Below are positions 56,627 through 64,000 of a stretch of 64,000 nt of DNA, in pieces. The translations under genes and the position numbers were made by a program. Where the stretch lies: NCBI RefSeq assembly GCF_011764485.1, contig NZ_AP022848.1:1454001-1518000 (forward strand). The letters run 5' to 3'. Under the pieces are notes generated by a model. That model worked only from the letters and a program-made list of their open reading frames with translations. It searched no databases and was not told the DNA's origin. The first letter of the stretch is position 1, and every line of letters starts with the position of its first letter. Source of the stretch: Bosea sp. ANAM02 (GTDB lineage: Bacteria; Pseudomonadota; Alphaproteobacteria; Rhizobiales; Beijerinckiaceae).

Positions 56627-57979
56627 TTAGCCTTCCCCTGTTGAAACCAGTCGCAGCCGCGCCGGCTGGGTGCCGAGCGCGGCGAAAAGAGGCCGGAAGC
56701 CGGCCGTCGTGAGCCCGTCGAGCGCAACCAGGATCGCATCCTGCCAGTCGGGCTGTACCGTCGCGGAGCCGATGCGCCGGAATTTCTCGGTAACCTGTGC
56801 GCGGTTCATCGGGTTGGCGACGTCGCCGAGCGGGTAGGGCACCGTCAGGCTGCGCGGGCCGTCGCCCTGGTCGATGACGACGCGGCAGGGCGTGCTCTTC
56901 GGAAAAGCGGCAGCGAAATCGTCATGGGCGGAGAGCTCGATCCGGCCTGCGAGTTCGAGCACCTGCGGGTCGTGGAGATGGGCGGGGTCGACCGGCTGCA
57001 AGGCGGCGGCGCCATGGATCGCCGCGAGCGCGCAACTGAAATAATAGCTGTATTGCCCGCCTTCGAGCGTCTGCGGCGCGCGCTCGTTGGCGAGTCCGAG
57101 ACCGCGCGGGAAGGTCTCGATGCGCAGCGACAGGATCGGCCTGCCGAGCTCGCGCAGCGCCAGGATCGCATCGACCGCCGCATGCATGTAGCGGCAGCAG
57201 GCATAAGGCTTGAGGTAGCAATCCTGCAGCCACCAGCGCGCTCCGAGCCCGCCGGTCAGCACGCCGCGGGTGAAGCGGTCGTCGCGGTCGAGCAGGTCGC
57301 GCGGGCCGGTGGCGCCGGCCCGCGCCCGGTAGGCGCCGGTCAGGCCGGCGACGACGGCCGGCGGAATGACCTCCTTCACCGTGCTGCCCTGGTATTTCGA
57401 GGTGCCCATCGGATAGCTGATCGGGCCTTCGGCGCCGGCGATCGCCATGGCATGGGCGAGCGCCGGGGCGTCGAGTCCGAGCAGCCGTCCGGCCGCAGCG
57501 GCGACGCCGTAATTGACCCAGCGACCGCTGCTATAGGTCTCGATAGTCGGCGTCGGCCGCGACGTCGCGACCCTGAGCGCGACGTCGTAGCCGAGCGCGA
57601 TGGCGTCGAAGATGCGCTCGTCGGAGGCGTCGAGTGCCTGGCCCACGGCGAAGGCGGCCGGGATGACGCCGGCCCCGGCATGGCCGGCTGCGCCGCGATG
57701 GCCGTCATCGATATCGAGCGCGCTCGCCGCCGCTGCATTCGCCATGGCGGCGCCGGCGACGCTCAGCTTGGTGCCGGTCAACCAGATGCCGGCGGGGCCT
57801 GAGCCGTAGAGCTGTTCGGCCGCGATGCGGGCTGCCGTGGCCAGCCGCGAATCCAACCCGGCGGCTGTGGCCCCGATCAGGTCCGCGACCAGAAGCGAGG
57901 CGCTTTCCCGGGCGGCTTCCGGCAGGGTGCCCTCAGGGTGATCGGCGACGAAGGCGGCGAGTTCCTCGATGGCGTGCAT
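56627..57979 (-). CDS. MmgE/PrpD family protein
   Basis: A 450-residue protein of the MmgE/PrpD fold: ALDIDDGHRGAAGHAGAGVIPAA at about residues 87-109, CCRYMHAAVDAILALRE at about 256-272. Family activities include 2-methylcitrate dehydratase and other hydratases/isomerases of dicarboxylic acids. No prpB or prpC is nearby, so a 2-methylcitrate role is unlikely. It is embedded in the ABC operon. Confidence 0.9.
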   Translation of the reverse strand: MHAIEELAAFVADHPEGTLPEAARESASLLVADLIGATAAGLDSRLATAARIAAEQLYGSGPAGIWLTGTKLSVAGAAMANAAAASALDIDDGHRGAAGHAGAGVIPAAFAVGQALDASDERIFDAIALGYDVALRVATSRPTPTIETYSSGRWVNYGVAAAAGRLLGLDAPALAHAMAIAGAEGPISYPMGTSKYQGSTVKEVIPPAVVAGLTGAYRARAGATGPRDLLDRDDRFTRGVLTGGLGARWWLQDCYLKPYACCRYMHAAVDAILALRELGRPILSLRIETFPRGLGLANERAPQTLEGGQYSYYFSCALAAIHGAAALQPVDPAHLHDPQVLELAGRIELSAHDDFAAAFPKSTPCRVVIDQGDGPRSLTVPYPLGDVANPMNRAQVTEKFRRIGSATVQPDWQDAILVALDGLTTAGFRPLFAALGTQPARLRLVSTGEG

Positions 57980-58004
57980 GGTTCGCGTTCCGGCTTCTCG
58001 GTGA

Positions 58005-59792
58005 CTAGCTCGCCCGGCGGATGAAATGGCCCTCGGCCATCATCTCCCAGCTCGGCGGCGGCGGGCGGTAGCCGACGGGCTTCATCGGGCTGCGCGGCGG
58101 CGTGGCGTCAACGCGCTGCGGCGGCCTTCCGCTGCGCTGGTCGGGATGGGTGATCGGGATCGCGGAGAGGAGGCGCTGTGTATAGCCGTGGCCGGGGCGG
58201 CCGATCACGTCGTCGCGCGCGCCGATCTCGACGATCTCGCCGAAATACATCACGGCCACGCGGTCGCAGATGCGCTCGACGGCCGCCATGTCGTGGCTGA
58301 TGAAGAGATAGGAGACCTCGAACTCCTTCTGGAGGTCGATCATCAGGTCGATGATCTGCGCCTTGATCGCGACGTCGAGCGCCGAAACGGCCTCGTCGGC
58401 GATGATCAGCTTGGGCGACATCGCCAGCGCGCGGGCGATGCAGATGCGCTGGCGCTGTCCGCCGGAGAATTCGTGCGGCAGGCTCGCGGCGCGGGCCGGG
58501 TCGAGCCCGACGCGCTCCAGGAGCCATTCCATCCTGGCGCGCGCCTCCTTGCCGGAGGCGATGCCATGGACCTGCATCGGCTCGATGATCGCCGAGCCGA
58601 TGCTCTGGCGGGTGTCGAGCGAGCCGAACGGGTCCTGGAAGATCATCTGTACGTCGCGGCGCAGGGCGGCGAGGCTGCGGGGATCGGCATAGTCGATCCG
58701 GCGGCCGGCGACGGTGATCTCGCCGGAATGGCGCGGCGCGAGATCGATGATCGCCTTGCCGATGGTCGATTTGCCCGAACCGGATTCGCCGACGAGGCCG
58801 AGCGTCTCGGCCTTCCCGATGGCGAAGGAGACCTGCTCGACCGCATGGACCTCGCCCTTGAGCCGCCCGAACAGGCCGCCGCGCGAGGGGAAGCGCACCG
58901 AGAGGTCGCGCACCTCCAGCACCGGCGCATCGCCACGGAAGGAGAGCGGGACGCCCTCGACGCCGCGTGCGGGAACAGTGCCGTTCGCGAGCTTGCCGAC
59001 GAGGCTCGGCGCCGCCGCGATCAGGCTGCGCGTATAAGCGTCGCGCGGGTTGGAGAAGACCTCGTGGACCGTGCCCTGCTCGATCACGCGGCCGCGGCGC
59101 ATGACGAGGACATGGTCGGCGATCTCCGCGACCACGCCCATGTCATGAGTGATGAACAGGATAGCGGTACCGGTCTCGCGTTGCAGTTCCTTGAGCAGCG
59201 CCAGCGTCTGCGCCTGTACGGTGACGTCGAGCGCGGTGGTCGGCTCGTCGGCGATGATGAGGGAAGGGTTGCAGGCCAGTGCCATCGCGATCATCACCCG
59301 CTGGCGCATGCCGCCGGAGAAGGTGTGCGGGTAGTTGTCAATGCGCTCCTCGGGATCGGGGATGCGCACCTTGCGCAGCATCTCCAGCACCGCCTCGCGC
59401 AATTCCGCGCCCTTGAGGCCGCGATGGATGCGGATCGCCTCGCCGATCTGGTCGCCGATGCGCTGGACCGGGTTGAGCGAGGTCATCGGCTCCTGGAAGA
59501 TCATGCTGACCTGGCCGCCGCGCACGCCACGCATCTCGGCTTCACTGAGGGTCAGCAATTCGCGGTCGCCGAGCCTGACCGATCCGCTGGCACGTCCGAT
59601 GCGCTCCGGGAGCAGGCCCATGATGGCGAGCGAGGTGACGCTCTTGCCCGAACCGGATTCGCCGACCACAGCGAGCGTCTCGCCGGCGGCGATCTCGAAG
59701 CCCAGATCGTGCACGACCGTGGTGGAGCCGAAGGCGATCGTCAGGCCGCCGACCGACAGGACCGGCTTTTCCGATTTCTTGCCGACCATCAC
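58005..59792 (-). CDS. Fused dipeptide ABC transporter ATPase (DppD-DppF)
   Basis: A 595-residue protein with two complete ATP-binding cassettes. Walker A is GESGSGKS at about residues 44-51 and again at about 344-351. The ABC signatures are FSGGMRQRV (about 158-166) and [10 protein letters not shown] (about 457-466). Each half also has the Opp/Dpp C-terminal extension. It drives the binding protein and permeases of this operon. The start is 59792 or 59789, overlapping the upstream permease stop. Confidence 0.96.
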   Translation of the reverse strand: MMVGKKSEKPVLSVGGLTIAFGSTTVVHDLGFEIAAGETLAVVGESGSGKSVTSLAIMGLLPERIGRASGSVRLGDRELLTLSEAEMRGVRGGQVSMIFQEPMTSLNPVQRIGDQIGEAIRIHRGLKGAELREAVLEMLRKVRIPDPEERIDNYPHTFSGGMRQRVMIAMALACNPSLIIADEPTTALDVTVQAQTLALLKELQRETGTAILFITHDMGVVAEIADHVLVMRRGRVIEQGTVHEVFSNPRDAYTRSLIAAAPSLVGKLANGTVPARGVEGVPLSFRGDAPVLEVRDLSVRFPSRGGLFGRLKGEVHAVEQVSFAIGKAETLGLVGESGSGKSTIGKAIIDLAPRHSGEITVAGRRIDYADPRSLAALRRDVQMIFQDPFGSLDTRQSIGSAIIEPMQVHGIASGKEARARMEWLLERVGLDPARAASLPHEFSGGQRQRICIARALAMSPKLIIADEAVSALDVAIKAQIIDLMIDLQKEFEVSYLFISHDMAAVERICDRVAVMYFGEIVEIGARDDVIGRPGHGYTQRLLSAIPITHPDQRSGRPPQRVDATPPRSPMKPVGYRPPPPSWEMMAEGHFIRRAS

Positions 59793-60670
59793 GAGGCGTC
59801 CTTCAGGCGGGGATCGATCGCGTCGCGCAGGCCGTCGCCGATCAGGTTGAAGGCGAGCACCAGGATCAGGATCGCAAGGCTCGGGAAGAGTGCGAGATGG
59901 AACGAGCTCAGGATGTTCTCGAAGCCTTCACGCACCATGCCGCCCCAGGTCGGCGTCGGCGGCGCGAGGCCGAGCCCGATGAAGGCCAGCGAGGCCTCGG
60001 TGCGCACCGCGGTCGCCATCCAGAGCGACGTCATCACCATCACCTCCGGCAGGATCGCCGGCAGGATGTGGCGGAACAGGATGCGCCCGCCCGAGAAGCC
60101 CATGGCGCGGCAGGCCTGGACATATTCGCGGTCGCGCTGGGCGATGACGGCGGCGCGCGCGATCCGGGCGAAGGCGGGCGTCGCGGTGAAGGCGATCGCG
60201 ATGATGATGTTCGTCATCGTCGCGCCCATCAGGGCGACCAGCGCCAGGCCCAGGATCAGCGAGGGAAAGGCGAGGATGACGTCCATCACCTGCATGAGCA
60301 GGATATCGGTGCGTCCGCCGCGATAGCCGGCGATCATCCCGAGCAGCGACCCGATCACCATCGCCGTCAGGATGGCGAAGAGGCCGATGGTCAGCGAGTA
60401 GCGGGCGCCGACGAGCAGCCTCGACCAGATGTCGCGGCCGAACTGGTCGGCGCCGAGCAGATAGCCGCTACTGGGCGGGGCGAGCTGGTCCATGATGCTC
60501 TGCTTCGCCGGCGGATGCGTCGCGAGATAGGGCGCGAAGATCGCGGCGAGCACGAGCAGGACGACGATGGCGACGCCGGCCCAGGTCGAGAGGTTGAGCC
60601 GGCCCAGCACGCCGCGAAAGGCGCTCTCGCGGGCGGCGGGACGGGCAGCTTCCGCGGCGGTCTCGCTCAT
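59789..60670 (-). CDS. Dipeptide-type ABC permease (DppC)
   Basis: A 293-residue protein with six predicted helices, an OppC N-terminal helix (WAGVAIVVLLVLAAIFAPYL, about residues 31-50), and the EAA-type coupling loop QACRAMGFSGGRILFRHILP (about 185-204). Four-base overlaps with both neighbours indicate translational coupling. Confidence 0.95.
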   Translation of the reverse strand: MSETAAEAARPAARESAFRGVLGRLNLSTWAGVAIVVLLVLAAIFAPYLATHPPAKQSIMDQLAPPSSGYLLGADQFGRDIWSRLLVGARYSLTIGLFAILTAMVIGSLLGMIAGYRGGRTDILLMQVMDVILAFPSLILGLALVALMGATMTNIIIAIAFTATPAFARIARAAVIAQRDREYVQACRAMGFSGGRILFRHILPAILPEVMVMTSLWMATAVRTEASLAFIGLGLAPPTPTWGGMVREGFENILSSFHLALFPSLAILILVLAFNLIGDGLRDAIDPRLKDAS

Positions 60671-61608
60671 TTGTACTGCACCCTCGGATCGAGAAAGCCG
60701 TAGGTCAGGTCGGTCAGCAGGTTCACGACGACGACCATCAGCGTGTAGACCACGATCATCCCCTGCAGCAGCGTGTAGTCGCGCTGGCTGAGCGCAGTCA
60801 GGATCAGCTTGCCGAGGCCGGGGCGCGAGAACACGATCTCGGTCAGCACCGAATTGCCGATCAGGATGCCGAGATAGAGGCCGATGACGGTGGTGATCGG
60901 GATCAGGCAGTTGCCGAGCGCATGCGACCAGATCACCGCCGAGGCGGAGGCGCCCTTGGCCCGCGCCGTCCGCACGAAATCCTGGCTCAGCACCTCCAGC
61001 ATCGCCGAGCGGGTCACGCGGGTGATGTAGGCCATCATGATCAGTGCGAGCGCCAGCGTCGGCAGCGCCATCTGCCGCAGCCGCTCGGCAAGCGTATCGG
61101 CGCCGCCGGCGCTGATCACCGGGAACCAGCGGAACTGGATGGCAAAGACCATCAGCAGGACGATGGCGGCGACGAAGGCGGGCAGCGAGAGGCCGAGCAG
61201 CGAGAGCAGGCGCAGGACGTAGTCGGGCAGCCGGTTGCGGCGGACCGCGGCCCAGACGCCGGCGGGGATGCCGAGCGCGGCGCCCAGGATGAGGGCCGCT
61301 ATGGTCAGTTCCAGCGTATAGGGCAGGACGGCGAGGATCTCTTCCGTCACCGGGCGGCCCGAGATCATCGAGGTGCCGAGGTCGCCGCGCAGGGCCTGGA
61401 GCAGGAAGTGCCCGTACTGGACGGGGAGCGGCTGGTCGAGCCCGAGGCGCTGCCGCAGTGCGATGATGCTGGCCGGGCTCGCCTGGTCACCGAGGATCAC
61501 CAGAACGGGATCGCCCGGCAGGATCCGGACGATCAGAAAGACCAGCGTCAGGACGCTGAACAACGTGACGACGGCGAAGCCGAGACGCCTCGCCAGGAAT
61601 GACACCAT
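60667..61608 (-). CDS. Dipeptide-type ABC permease (DppB)
   Basis: A 313-residue protein with six helices, the OppB N-terminus (FLARRLGFAVVTLFSVLTLV), and coupling loop RTARAKGASASAVIWSHALG at about residues 212-231. First gene of the six-gene operon, divergent from the IclR regulator 195 bases away. Confidence 0.95.
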   Translation of the reverse strand: MVSFLARRLGFAVVTLFSVLTLVFLIVRILPGDPVLVILGDQASPASIIALRQRLGLDQPLPVQYGHFLLQALRGDLGTSMISGRPVTEEILAVLPYTLELTIAALILGAALGIPAGVWAAVRRNRLPDYVLRLLSLLGLSLPAFVAAIVLLMVFAIQFRWFPVISAGGADTLAERLRQMALPTLALALIMMAYITRVTRSAMLEVLSQDFVRTARAKGASASAVIWSHALGNCLIPITTVIGLYLGILIGNSVLTEIVFSRPGLGKLILTALSQRDYTLLQGMIVVYTLMVVVVNLLTDLTYGFLDPRVQYK

Positions 61609-61737
61609 CCGGTTCGCCCCCGCATTGTCCGCCCACGATGGGGCTGGAGCGGCTGCCTGTTGGCTGCCTGAGGACGAGGCGCTCCTAGACGTCTCGACGA
61701 TCCGGCAGCAGCCCTAGCGGACTGAAGAAATCGGGCC

Positions 61738-61782
61738 TTGTCAACAAATTCCTGTATTCGGTATGATAATGATGAATTTGTT
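61738..61782 (+). promoter_or_regulatory. IclR promoter with an inverted-repeat operator
   Basis: TTGTCA (61738-61743) and TATGAT (61762-61767) form a -35/-10 pair with 18-base spacing. AACAAATT (61743-61750) and AATTTGTT (61775-61782) form an inverted repeat that brackets the -10. The longer arms TGTCAACAAATT and AATTTGTTCTGACA are complementary except for two extra bases. Confidence 0.6.
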
Positions 61783-61803
61783 CTGACAATCGGAATTGTT
61801 GCG

Positions 61804-62556
61804 GTGACAAAGCCCGTGAGCTCCTCCTCCAATGCCGAGCGCGCGCTGGATATCGTCCTGGCGCTCGGCGAGGTCGGGCCGGAGGGCCTGAGCCTGGCGG
61901 AGATCGCCGAGCGCATGGGCTGCGCCAAGTCGGTGGCGCATCGCAGCCTCGGCGCCCTGCTGCAGAAGGGGTTTGCGGAGCCGACGGGACGCTATGGCCA
62001 TTACCGTCTCGGCTCGGCCGTGCCGATGCTGGCGCGGCGGCAGGAGCGGCTCGAGCCGCAGGTGCAGAAGGTCCGTCCCGGCATGACGGAGTTCGCGCGC
62101 CTGACCGGCTTCACCGTCTATCTGATCGTGCAGTCCGGGGTCGACGCGGTCTGCGCCGAGATGATCAGCCGCTCGACACGGCGCCAGTTCTCGATGGGCG
62201 TTGGCTATCGCGTGCCGATGGGCGTCGGCGCCGGCAGCCTCGCCCTGATGTCGCTGCTGCCGGAGGCCGCGATCGAGCAGATCCTCGCGGCCAATGCCGA
62301 GCGCTACCTGAAGCATCCCTCGGGGCGCCATGTCGATGGCGACGTCATCCTCGGGCAGGTCGCCGATGCCCGGCGCCGCGGCTATGCGCTCAACATGGGG
62401 TACTACTTCCCCGGGCAGGGCGGGATCGGCCTGCCCCGGCCGAGCCAGGCCCCGCACGACGTCAACATGGCCGTGTCGTTCAATGCGCCGCTGGAGATGA
62501 TGACCGACGACTGGGTCGAGAGCCAGATCCGGACCTTGCGGGACTGCCTGCCCTGA
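61804..62556 (+). CDS. IclR-family transcriptional regulator
   Basis: A 250-residue protein with an N-terminal IclR winged helix (LSLAEIAERMGCAKSVAHRSL, about residues 37-57) and a C-terminal effector domain. The GTG at 61804 is preferred because the frame at 61738 would start inside the promoter. It is divergent from the dpp-like operon and probably regulates it. Confidence 0.9.
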   Translation: MTKPVSSSSNAERALDIVLALGEVGPEGLSLAEIAERMGCAKSVAHRSLGALLQKGFAEPTGRYGHYRLGSAVPMLARRQERLEPQVQKVRPGMTEFARLTGFTVYLIVQSGVDAVCAEMISRSTRRQFSMGVGYRVPMGVGAGSLALMSLLPEAAIEQILAANAERYLKHPSGRHVDGDVILGQVADARRRGYALNMGYYFPGQGGIGLPRPSQAPHDVNMAVSFNAPLEMMTDDWVESQIRTLRDCLP

Positions 62557-62669
62557 GCCGGGCAACCCTGTCGCTCGGAAAGGAAGTGCTGGCGGGGAAG
62601 GGCGATCCGATATTGGATCAGGCCATCGGCCGGGAGCCCCGGCACCGACCAGCGCGAGCAGCCCGACCG

Positions 62670-62766
62670 ATGAAGATCCGGCAGATCGAAATCTTCCGCG
62701 CCGTCATGGCCGGCGGCTCCACGACCGCCGGCGCCGCCGCGCTCGGCCTGTCGCAATCGGCCGTTA
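62670..62766 (+). pseudogene. LysR-type helix-turn-helix remnant
   Basis: From ATG 62670: MKIRQIEIFRAVMAGGSTTA, then the recognition-helix start LGLSQSAV, the first ~32 residues of a LysR regulator. At about 62766 the sequence stops matching LysR (expected SRLIADLE) and continues in frame into an unrelated hydrolase. It is a deletion remnant. Confidence 0.75.
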
Positions 62767-64000
62767 AGCTGAAGGACGTCATAGTGACGATGCGGGACGG
62801 CGTCCGGCTCGCCACCGATATCCTATCTCCCGGCGCGGGATGGGCAGGCGCTTCCCGGTCCCTTTCCGGTCGTTATGGAGCGCACGCCTTATGGCAGGGC
62901 CGAGCGTTCTTGCTCGGAGATCGGCCGCGGCGAGGCCAGGCCGATGGCCCGCACCGACGTCGCGGCGCATTTCGTCCAGGCCCGCTATCACCTTCGGCCC
63001 GGAATGGAAACGGCCGGGCCTGTGGCTGGAGCGCTTCTACGACGCGGTGCCCGATATCCCGGTCCTGCTGATGTCGAGCTGGTACGACGTCTATGTGAAG
63101 ACCACCTTCGACAACTTCGCGGGCTTGAGCGCATCGGGCCGCCGGCATCTCAACGTCATCATGGGGGCGGGCCTCCACGGCAACCGCCAGTCGACCTTCG
63201 CCGGCGATGTCTCCTTCGGCGAGGCCGCGCCCTTCGACGGCAATGTCGGCACGAACTGGCTCGATTTCCGCAAGCGCTGGTTCGATCGCTGGCTCCGGGA
63301 CGAGCCGAACGGGATGGAGGCCGATCCGACACTGCGGCTGTTCCTGGTGGGTGGCGGCTCGGGAAAGCGGGATGCCGACGGGCGCCTCGCCCAGGGCGGA
63401 CGCTGGATCGAGAGGTCGCACTGGCCGCTGCCAGACACCGACCAGCAGCACTGGTACATCCATGGCAACGGCCGGCTCTCGCGCGACGCGCCGGCTCCGG
63501 ACGCTGCGCCGCTGATCTATGATTTCGACCCGGCCGATCCCGTGCCGACGATCGGCGGCGCGCTGATCAGCGGCCAGCCGATCTTCGAGGCGGCGGCTTC
63601 GACCAGCGCGAGGGGCCGCGCTTCTTCGGTTCGCGCGATGCCGGCATGCCGCTGATCGCGCGCCGCGACGTGCTCTCCTTCGAAAGCCTGCCGCTGGAGG
63701 AGGACATGGCGGTGATCGGGCCGATCACGGTCGAGCTCTGGGTCGCTTCCGACGCGCCCGATACCGACTTCACCGCCAAGCTGGTCGATATGCACCCGCC
63801 ATCCGCGGCTTATCCGACCGGCTTCGCGCTCAACCTGACGGACGGCATCTTCCGCTGCCGCTATCGCCATTCCTGGGAAGAGCCGGAGCCGATCGAGCTG
63901 GAGGTTCCGTTCCGGATCACGATCGAGCCTTTCGCGACGGCGACGCTGTTCAAGGCCGGGCATCGGATCAGGCTCGACATCTCCTCGTCGAACTTCCCGA
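62767..64000 (+). pseudogene. Decayed CocE/NonD-family hydrolase
   Basis: X-Pro dipeptidyl-peptidase/cocaine-esterase-like sequence scattered over three frames: DVIVTMRDGVRLATDIL (62770-62829), then ERTPYGR (62878-62900) in another frame, RPGLWLERFYDAVPDIPVLL and LDFRKRWFDRWLRDEP in a third, and FDQREGPRFFGSRDAGMP onward in a fourth segment from about 63597 to the window edge. An 11-base near-duplication at about 62855-62877 and a shift in a GGC/GCG run near 63590-63600 explain two breaks. The catalytic GxSxxG region between ARY and FGPEWK is missing. The C-terminal jelly-roll region remains open to 64000. Confidence 0.8.

Noticed and set aside
56627..57979. 2-methylcitrate dehydratase (PrpD) of propionate catabolism
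   Set aside because: No prpB or prpC nearby, and it is embedded in a transporter operon; kept as MmgE/PrpD family only.
58026..60326. 766-residue frame antisense to the ABC ATPase and permease
   Set aside because: Shadow of two strongly conserved genes; no domain or RBS.

Overview
The window is a 64 kb piece of a GC-rich alphaproteobacterial chromosome, most likely from Rhizobiales and plausibly a Bosea-like genus. The support is gene content and context: ybgF-tilS-ftsH-glmM, a candidate 6S RNA next to 5-FCL, class III alcohol dehydrogenase with FrmR, TctABC uptake genes with their own LysR, and many palindromic intergenic repeats of the Rhizobiales type. I see no rRNA, tRNA, CRISPR array, prophage or insertion sequence. 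About 57 genes read as real, one hydrolase at the right edge is a multiply broken pseudogene, and coding density is high.

Layout. 0-4.2 kb: TSUP permease, YebC, a soluble globin-coupled-type chemoreceptor, a YmdB-type phosphoesterase. 4.2-11 kb: 5-FCL with a candidate 6S RNA, then cpoB-tilS-ftsH-glmM. 11-21.2 kb: idonate/gluconate dehydrogenases, a Cache-HAMP-GGDEF diguanylate cyclase, formate-THF ligase, GST and haloacid dehalogenase, gpmI, an Omp25/31-type porin. 21.3-24.5 kb: the formaldehyde detoxification operon frmR-frmA-frmB with its operator. 24.5-34.3 kb: a second outer-membrane barrel behind a Fur-like box, NUDIX and DUF3616, malate synthase A, a Tad/vWA pilus protein, HD hydrolase, DNA glycosylase Tag, YgfZ, and a dihydroorotase-like enzyme lacking the first HxH histidine. 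34.4-38.5 kb: two tandem DGPF (YCII-like) proteins plus an ECF42-type sigma factor, then phosphoglucomutase. 39-46.5 kb: a tripartite tricarboxylate transporter operon with an RraA-like aldolase and a 2-hydroxyacid dehydrogenase, divergent LysR, and an isochorismatase-family amidase divergent from TetR. 46.6-53.5 kb: a second haloacid dehalogenase, PAS-LuxR regulator, trans-3-hydroxyproline dehydratase-type enzyme, PutA and PutR. 53.7-62.6 kb: a six-gene oligopeptide-type ABC transporter / PrpD / FAD-oxidase operon with divergent IclR. 62.7-64 kb: a LysR head fused to a decayed CocE/NonD-type hydrolase.

How parts fit. The C1 genes (frmRAB, formate-THF ligase, 5-FCL) form a formaldehyde/formate/folate theme. 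The hydroxyproline dehydratase and PutA/PutR suggest a route from 3-hydroxyproline through proline to glutamate, although the pyrroline-2-carboxylate reductase is not in view. The Tct and Dpp clusters are self-contained uptake-plus-catabolism islands, each with a divergent regulator. The most distinctive items are the DGPF/ECF42 module, the candidate 6S RNA, the FrmR operator inside the promoter spacer, five families of palindromic repeats, a possible 28-residue membrane protein, and the LysR-hydrolase chimeric pseudogene.
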